Shown here: positions 20,664 to 25,710 of the stretch, piece after piece
Numbering within the stretch: the first letter of the stretch is position 1
Layout of the letters: each line of letters opens with the position of its first letter
NCBI RefSeq assembly: GCF_001039355.2
Contig: NW_019774502.1
Location: 205,446-231,155, forward strand
Direction: 5' to 3'
Length of the DNA: 25,710 bases
Source: Lingula anatina
Taxonomy: Eukaryota; Brachiopoda; Lingulata; Lingulida; Lingulidae
The notes under the pieces: generated by a model
What the model was told of the DNA's origin: nothing
Database searches by the model: none
What the model saw: the letters and a program-made list of their open reading frames with translations, nothing else
Made by a program: the position numbers and the translations under genes

Positions 20664-20695
20664 CGTAAATATTTATCAAATGTTTGTTACTGATT

Positions 20696-21802
20696 TTTTT
20701 TTTTTTTGATCGATGGGAATTGTTTGACAATAAAATGGAACTTGGAGTGTACACGTATAAATCGATAGCTGGAATTGATCTGTACGTGCTTCAGTATGAC
20801 AAACAACATCATGGAGATTCGTTTCAGGCCCTAAGTAGAGATTGTATCGTTTTTACAAAACATATGATCAATAGGAAATCTATATGTCCGCGTCGGTTTC
20901 TTTATAGACATTATTTTGCCATCCGAAGGCGCGTTTACACTGTCATCGGGTCAAAAACTCTCACTGATCCACACAGACATTAAATCTTTGTCCTCCTGGG
21001 GCCTGTTTCACCATTGCAATTAAGCACGAAAATCTTAGAACAAAATTTAAGTCTCCTTTGAGTCAAGATTAAATTAGTAATGGTGTAATTAAATGAAATA
21101 TTGTATCTGTCATGGCGGTTATCCTAGTGAGCTCGTCTTGGCCAGGCAAAAATTTTAACCTGGTTAAAGAATGCAATCGACAAGAACTTCGTGGCAATAA
21201 GATATTTCGTTTATATATTTTTCAAATGGAAAATGCATTGAGAATGTTGGAATCGCTCATGGTCTGGATCTGCACCCCCCCCCCCCAAAAAAAAAAAATA
21301 ATAATAATAATAAAAAAACGAACAAAAATGATCGAACACCGACCGACCCTAAAATTAAGCTTGTATGCCTGTTTAACATCACTTGTTAAAAGAATTTTTA
21401 AAAAACCTGGCTACCGACCCTATTTACAGAGATAACACACTTGTTCACCAGCTTATCTATGTTATTTGGTCCTAATCTGACGCTTGCAGAGGAATGAGAC
21501 ACCAAGCACGGTCGGCTTGTCTTCACTGTAAACAGACCGATTGTTTATAGTAACTTGGCACCAGCTCCACACGAGTCGATACGCATACATTTACAGTAAT
21601 GGAGTCATTTCCATTAATAAAAAAATGAAGTACTTTCCATCGATTATGTCGTAACTTTGAAGCTGATTCAAAATGGCCTGTGTGTGCAAGAACTACAGGG
21701 TTGAGGATAAAACGTAGAATAAAGCCTCTCGACGACAAAATATTATTTGAATGGAAGCCAACGGTTATAGTTAAATGAGTGCTCTTTTTTAATGTCGCCG
21801 TT
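20696..21802. other. Intergenic DNA upstream of the glycosyltransferase gene
   Basis: A 90-codon plus-strand frame (to 20983) has no recognisable motif or splice support. Around 21000-21095, GGCCTGTTTCACCATT is followed by a partly complementary TAATGGTG, probably a decayed small TIR repeat. C, A and TAA simple repeats occur at 21276-21315. The last few hundred bases should include the promoter and 5' UTR of the glycosyltransferase gene, but I see no clear TATA box. Confidence 0.45.
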
Positions 21803-24682
21803 ATGGAGAGATTGCGATATGTGGTGATATTCACTGGGTTATTGCTGATTATCGGCCAGGGTTTGTTAGTATTATTCCTCGAGCCACAGTCACCAAGGCG
21901 ATATGGCGTGGAAAGACATGTTTTAAATGTGACAGCGAAACGGGATGAAAGCATTGTGACAGTGAACGACAGAACTGAAAATGCAAGCACTAAACCAAAG
22001 GTAACTTATCTAAATCGAAGTGCAAAAATCACGACGTGCTACCCGTGTTTTAAATCAATAGCCGAGCTCGTTAGTGTGTTTTGTATGATTAGATTCGCAC
22101 ACTTTAGAAAATAACTGTAGAGTTGAAGCCAGGGTGCTGAATTTATTTATTTATTATAATTATTTTTAAATATCGTAATTCGTAAAGCCGTTTTGAAAAA
22201 TTATGTTACAATTTTGTATTACCATGGACTGCTTTGGTATAGACGGTGGGGTTTGAAAAAAGCTTTAAACACACACACACACACGCACACACACGCACAC
22301 ACACACTCACACACACGTCTTCAAATTTAAATTGCATGACTTGCGTTGCTCTATTTTTCATTATGATTGTTATCTTTTGGGGAAATGAAGTATTCGAATT
22401 TGTTTATCATTTCCCAAACCATAAATCATGCTTTATTTTGAAGTGTCTAATATTTTTTGTAATAATCGTGACTTAACACCCGCTTTTGAATTTCATTTGA
22501 ATCATTGTCACAACTTTATTGCAGAATATCAATTGTCCGGAATATCCGCCAGATTTACGTGAGTACAAACTCAAGTTATTGGAATGACAATAACACAATT
22601 TATGTACAATTGCTATATTGAATTTTTCTGTACATATAATTATATATGCCAATCGAAAACGTCCTACATGTAGTTATGAGGACCTTGGCCGGTCAATGTG
22701 AATATTACATCGTCCAAGTGCTAAACGCAGTGTTGCAGTCAAAACAACAGTATGTACCGCGGTATATAAACCGGTAGAATGCTAATATTTTTTAAAACAA
22801 TAATCGAAAAGTTAATTTAACTGTGTCTCCACGTACATATCAACCATGCTGTAAGTTTCGAAATCGTTTTCGTTCAGTTGGGCACCTAAAAATCAACATC
22901 AATAAATCGATCGACTTAGATGAACTACGAAAGAGAAACCAAGGGGTAAAAAAAGGTGGATTTTGGACGCCACACGATTGCCCTCCGAGATCTCGTGTGA
23001 TCATCATCGTTCCGCACAGAAATAGGTGGAGCCACCTTATCCAGTGGCTTGCTCACTACCATCCTATCTTACAGAGACAGAAACTGGAATATAGAATCGT
23101 GGTTACAGAGCAGGTACTAGCACTTTGCTGTCAAACTTATATATTGGGTGATCCAAATAATATCACAGGTTTTTGCACTTAACAAATGCTAGTAGAAGCG
23201 CCAGTGGTCTATATCATTACCAGAGAGTAAAGTTAACTTGCAAACCTGGTTAAAATGGTTAAAATGATTCATGTGATATTTGAAAATATTTCTGATAAGG
23301 TCATGAGAACAAAAGTACATTTATTTAAAATTGCACTTTATTTGTAGGTACAAAGAAATCTTTTCAACAAAGGAAGACTCTACAACGCTGCATTTTTGGA
23401 GTGCGAAAGGGCATTTGATTTTGACTGCGTTATTTTCCATGACGTGGACATGCTTCTGGAGAATGACCACAACATGTACTGGTGCTATAATATGACGAGG
23501 CCGAGACACCTCTCCCCGGCTGTAGACAAATTTAGATACCAGTAGGTTTTTAAAAAGTAATCAAATATGATTAATGTATATGTAAGTATTAAGATTTACT
23601 TGTAAACCAACAGTTTCACGACAAATACCACAGTATTATTTTAACTGGTTCAATAGAAACTACTGTCCTTTCCAGGCTTCCCTACCACATTCTCGTAGGT
23701 GGCGTACTGGCCATGACAAGACACATGTTTAAGAGGGTCAACGGCTTCAGCAATCAATTTTGGGGCTGGGGCGGCGAGGATGACGACATGTGGGGAAGGT
23801 GAGTGACGATGTGACGTCACAACAATTCCCACCTGGCAACGGCTGATTTGGACACACCAGTTTTGTTGATGCCCTTTATTAAAGATGCATACAAAGTCAA
23901 TTTTTTGTCACAAAAACCAACCAAATGCCAGCATATGGTTTCAAGTAGCATAACTAAGAGAATTACCAAAAGGCATTATTTAATTTTACCCGAAAATGAT
24001 GTTTGAACGGATTTTTCTGCTGGCATTCTAAGCTGTATGTCAATGGGGTAGGAAAGTAAGTCACGAAAGTAGGTTAAATTTACAACCATAAATTTAAAGA
24101 AAGGAGCAGTCTAAAGGTCTTTTATGGCTGATTGAGTGATCTATTCAGTTTATTCCTTGGCATGTCGAATTTATTTGAGTCATATAAGAATCTAGTAGAA
24201 GTGGTTTACGTGTGTTACTGGGAATCCACGCTCCACCGATGCTCGGTTCGTATGTACCTTTAAGTCAATGTATTAGTAGCACATTTGTTTGAAATTTGAA
24301 AATTTTAATTTGCGGTGAATTTTGATGTTCTAACAAGACTTTATTCAATGGATAATTTTACATGGCAAATGAATAGCACAATGCAGCGCTGGCTATAAAC
24401 CCCACTGCTGGACATCTTTTGTTGTGTGCTAGGACATAGCACCACTGGATATGGGATTTTACTGATTCGGAGGAATGGGGGGGGGGGGGGCACAAAAATG
24501 CCTGGCTTCTTTCTTTATAAGAAATTTTGAGTCTCATTTTTCAGTGCTTATTTTCTCCTTTTTTGGTAAAGGTTAGTGGCTGTTAACACCACAGTAGACC
24601 GCCCTCATCCAACTATTGGCAGATACACAATGATAAAACACAGGACCAGGAAGGGCGAGCGTAACTTCATGCTCACCTACAG
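21803..24682 (+). CDS. Beta-1,4-galactosyltransferase-family enzyme, 3' end off window
   Basis: Six exons: 21803-22000, 22525-22558, 22878-23113, 23348-23541, 23676-23798 and 24572-24682, with GT-AG junctions and matching phases, give 298 residues plus a partial codon. The ATG has G at -3 and +4. Order: Golgi signal-anchor at residues 7-26; a short stem with two N-glycosylation sites (42, 60); CPEYPPDL; then the GT7 catalytic domain with PHRNR (123-127), HPILQRQ, metal-binding DVD (188-190), NDHN, PRHLS, the LPY-GGV loop (222-231), WGWGGEDDD (250-258) and the MIKH metal/Mn segment (282-285). Paired cysteines of the family (77-region, 112, 183, 202) are present. The final exon(s) with the usual C-terminal motif lie beyond the window. 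Family members add a beta-1,4 sugar from UDP-Gal or UDP-GalNAc to terminal GlcNAc in the Golgi. Leu227 at the donor-selecting site favours a GalNAc-transferase. Confidence 0.93.
22268..22317. repeat. CA-rich microsatellite in intron 1 of the glycosyltransferase gene
   Basis: An interrupted (CA)n tract with a few G and T variants. A short open frame across it has no other support. Confidence 0.85.
24479..24490. repeat. G homopolymer in intron 5 of the glycosyltransferase gene
   Basis: A run of about a dozen G, about 80 bp upstream of exon 6; its length may be unreliable. Confidence 0.7.
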
Positions 24683-24810
24683 GTACTATATAAATTTAGA
24701 TACATATTAAAGTCACAGCTTTAAACCATTGTCAGATATGGGGACACTGCCCGTCCGACAGGTACTGGGTAATGACACCAAAATATAGTTCTCCTGGATA
24801 TTTCAACACT

Positions 24811-25027
24811 AAGACCCCATTTCCGGAGATTAGATCGACCTACTTTAGATCGACCTAACTCCCTGGGGGTTCACGCTAAATAGCTGTCAGCCGGGCGGAT
24901 ACGAAAGTTAATTACCCCATTACAGCTTGAAGTAGGCGGGACATTTAAGACGGATTATCTGACAGTAATCTAGTGAGACTCCCCGCGGGGACAGATCGAT
25001 CTAAAAGCTCTGGGAATACAGCCTAAG
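24811..25027. repeat. GATCGATC-containing TIR repeat, inverted third copy
   Basis: The reverse complement matches 6363-6582 nearly end to end, including TTCACGCTAAATAG and GTGAGACTCCCC. It lies within the intron after exon 6. It is followed at once by sequence (25028-25105) resembling the outer flank seen at 6168-6240, so the larger composite unit may also be mobile. Confidence 0.65.
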
Positions 25028-25105
25028 GCCTCATTCCCATTGGAACTATACAGAGATCGATCCAATTCCGCGGGGACTCTCGATGAATGCAATCAGATTA
25101 ACAAA

Positions 25106-25710
25106 TCTGACGACTTATATACCCGTTTTCGAATACTTCCATCCCCAGAAATGCACTGCATGACGTCACGCCTAGCCCACTGCGCATGCGTGCATTTTTA
25201 ATGAGTTGCTAGATTGCCATAGGAAAATGAGTGGGTTCGCGATTCGTGGGTAATTCGTGAGAATTGACAAACTAACGGCCTAATGCCGATAGACAGCAAC
25301 GCTGTGCTATGCTTCAATCAACTCCTGACCAAATATCGCTAGGGTTTTTAAAAAAATTCTGTTGTACACACGTACTAAGAAGTTTGCCGTATATTGCCTA
25401 GACTACCCACAGCAAAACGCAAATATTTTCAGTTATAGTGATTTTAGACGGTAGATTCACTCAGAAACAAAGGGAAATTAATTCGTTGCCGATAGCACCA
25501 GCTGATAGCAGTAACATACAGAGTCTGATTAAAAAAATTCATGGCAATTGAAGATTTTTTACCACTGTACAATGGAGTCCAAAAAGAGCACTTGGCACAA
25601 ATGTAAAACTGCCCAGTGCAAGGCCAAGAATTCAATCAGTATTTTCAATCATATTATCAGATTCTACATAAATTGACTGACCATATCACTACTCAGTATT
25701 TAACTAATCT
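25106..25710. other. No supported gene; probably intron of the glycosyltransferase gene
   Basis: Only short frames on either strand. I looked for the C-terminal exon of the glycosyltransferase and did not find it. Confidence 0.5.

Larger units (their letters stand above)
11768..20695. repeat. Long direct duplication, copy B
   Basis: Second copy of the segment at 1-7375, same orientation. It is longer mainly because its foldback element is about 2.05 kb bigger; it lacks the 168-bp TIR element and the 227-bp palindrome found in copy A. Similarity ends on the right in a T-run just after the polyadenylation signal of the mini-gene. Past that point copy A runs into the HEPN gene and copy B into the galactosyltransferase locus. 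The left edge given is only where window base 1 aligns, so the true duplication may extend further left. Confidence 0.95.

Noticed and set aside
20684-20983. 99-codon plus-strand frame after the T-run
   Set aside because: Its start lies in the T homopolymer, and it has no recognised motif, splice support or paralogue.
21779-21802. Upstream extension of the glycosyltransferase frame
   Set aside because: The extension starts with GTG, not ATG; the ATG at 21803 has a good context and opens directly onto a signal-anchor.
21523-21990. 155-codon minus-strand frame
   Set aside because: It lies antisense to exon 1 of the glycosyltransferase, which has splice-phase and family support; no motif on the minus strand.
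22246-22476. Frame containing His/Thr repeats
   Set aside because: A translation of the CA microsatellite within intron 1 of the glycosyltransferase gene.

Overview
This is eukaryotic, almost certainly metazoan DNA. Short exons are separated by GT-AG introns, TATA boxes and AATAAA signals are present, CA and poly-T tracts are common, and many small transposon relics occur. Gene content fits a marine invertebrate: a beta-1,4-galactosyltransferase-family enzyme, a DZIP3-type HEPN protein of a family expanded in many invertebrates, and two tiny secreted or membrane proteins. I cannot name the phylum or species. Two N bases (7426 and 10382) inside a long T run and a long G run mark weak assembly.

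Layout: bases 1-7375 (copy A, cut off on the left by the window) and 11768-20695 (copy B) are close copies in the same orientation. Each holds a divergent gene pair. A minus-strand gene encodes a 60-residue cysteine-rich secreted peptide; all three exons are visible for copy B (10659-12374) and only exon 1 for copy A (577-625). A plus-strand four-exon gene encodes a 74-residue protein with a signal peptide, a Thr/Lys/Pro-rich middle and a hydrophobic C-terminus (3304-6968 and 16954-20292). Between the copies lies a minus-strand HEPN_DZIP3 exon (7643-8247), tail to tail with the copy A plus-strand gene. To the right of copy B (20.7 kb onward) is the start of a six-exon-plus beta-1,4-galactosyltransferase/GalNAc-transferase gene (21803-24682) that runs out of the window. 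The order [HEPN - Cys-rich - mini membrane] suggests a tandem array that continues to the left.

The promoter of the plus-strand gene has, in both copies, a TATA box preceded by a perfect ISRE-type double GAAA element and an ETS core, which suggests (inference) control by interferon-regulatory-factor-like proteins. With the HEPN gene and the fast amino-acid change between the two copies, this raises the possibility of an inducible host-defence cluster. That is a hypothesis; neither small protein has a function I recognise.

Comparing the copies gives a record of mobile-element activity. There is a foldback element (2.6 kb in B, collapsed to 0.56 kb in A), a 168-bp TIR element in A with its empty site in B, a 227-bp near-perfect palindrome only in A, two minisatellites that differ in copy number, and a GATCGATC-rich TIR element that recurs inverted in a galactosyltransferase intron. 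Large parts (8.3-10.3 kb, 20.7-21.8 kb) show no gene I can support.
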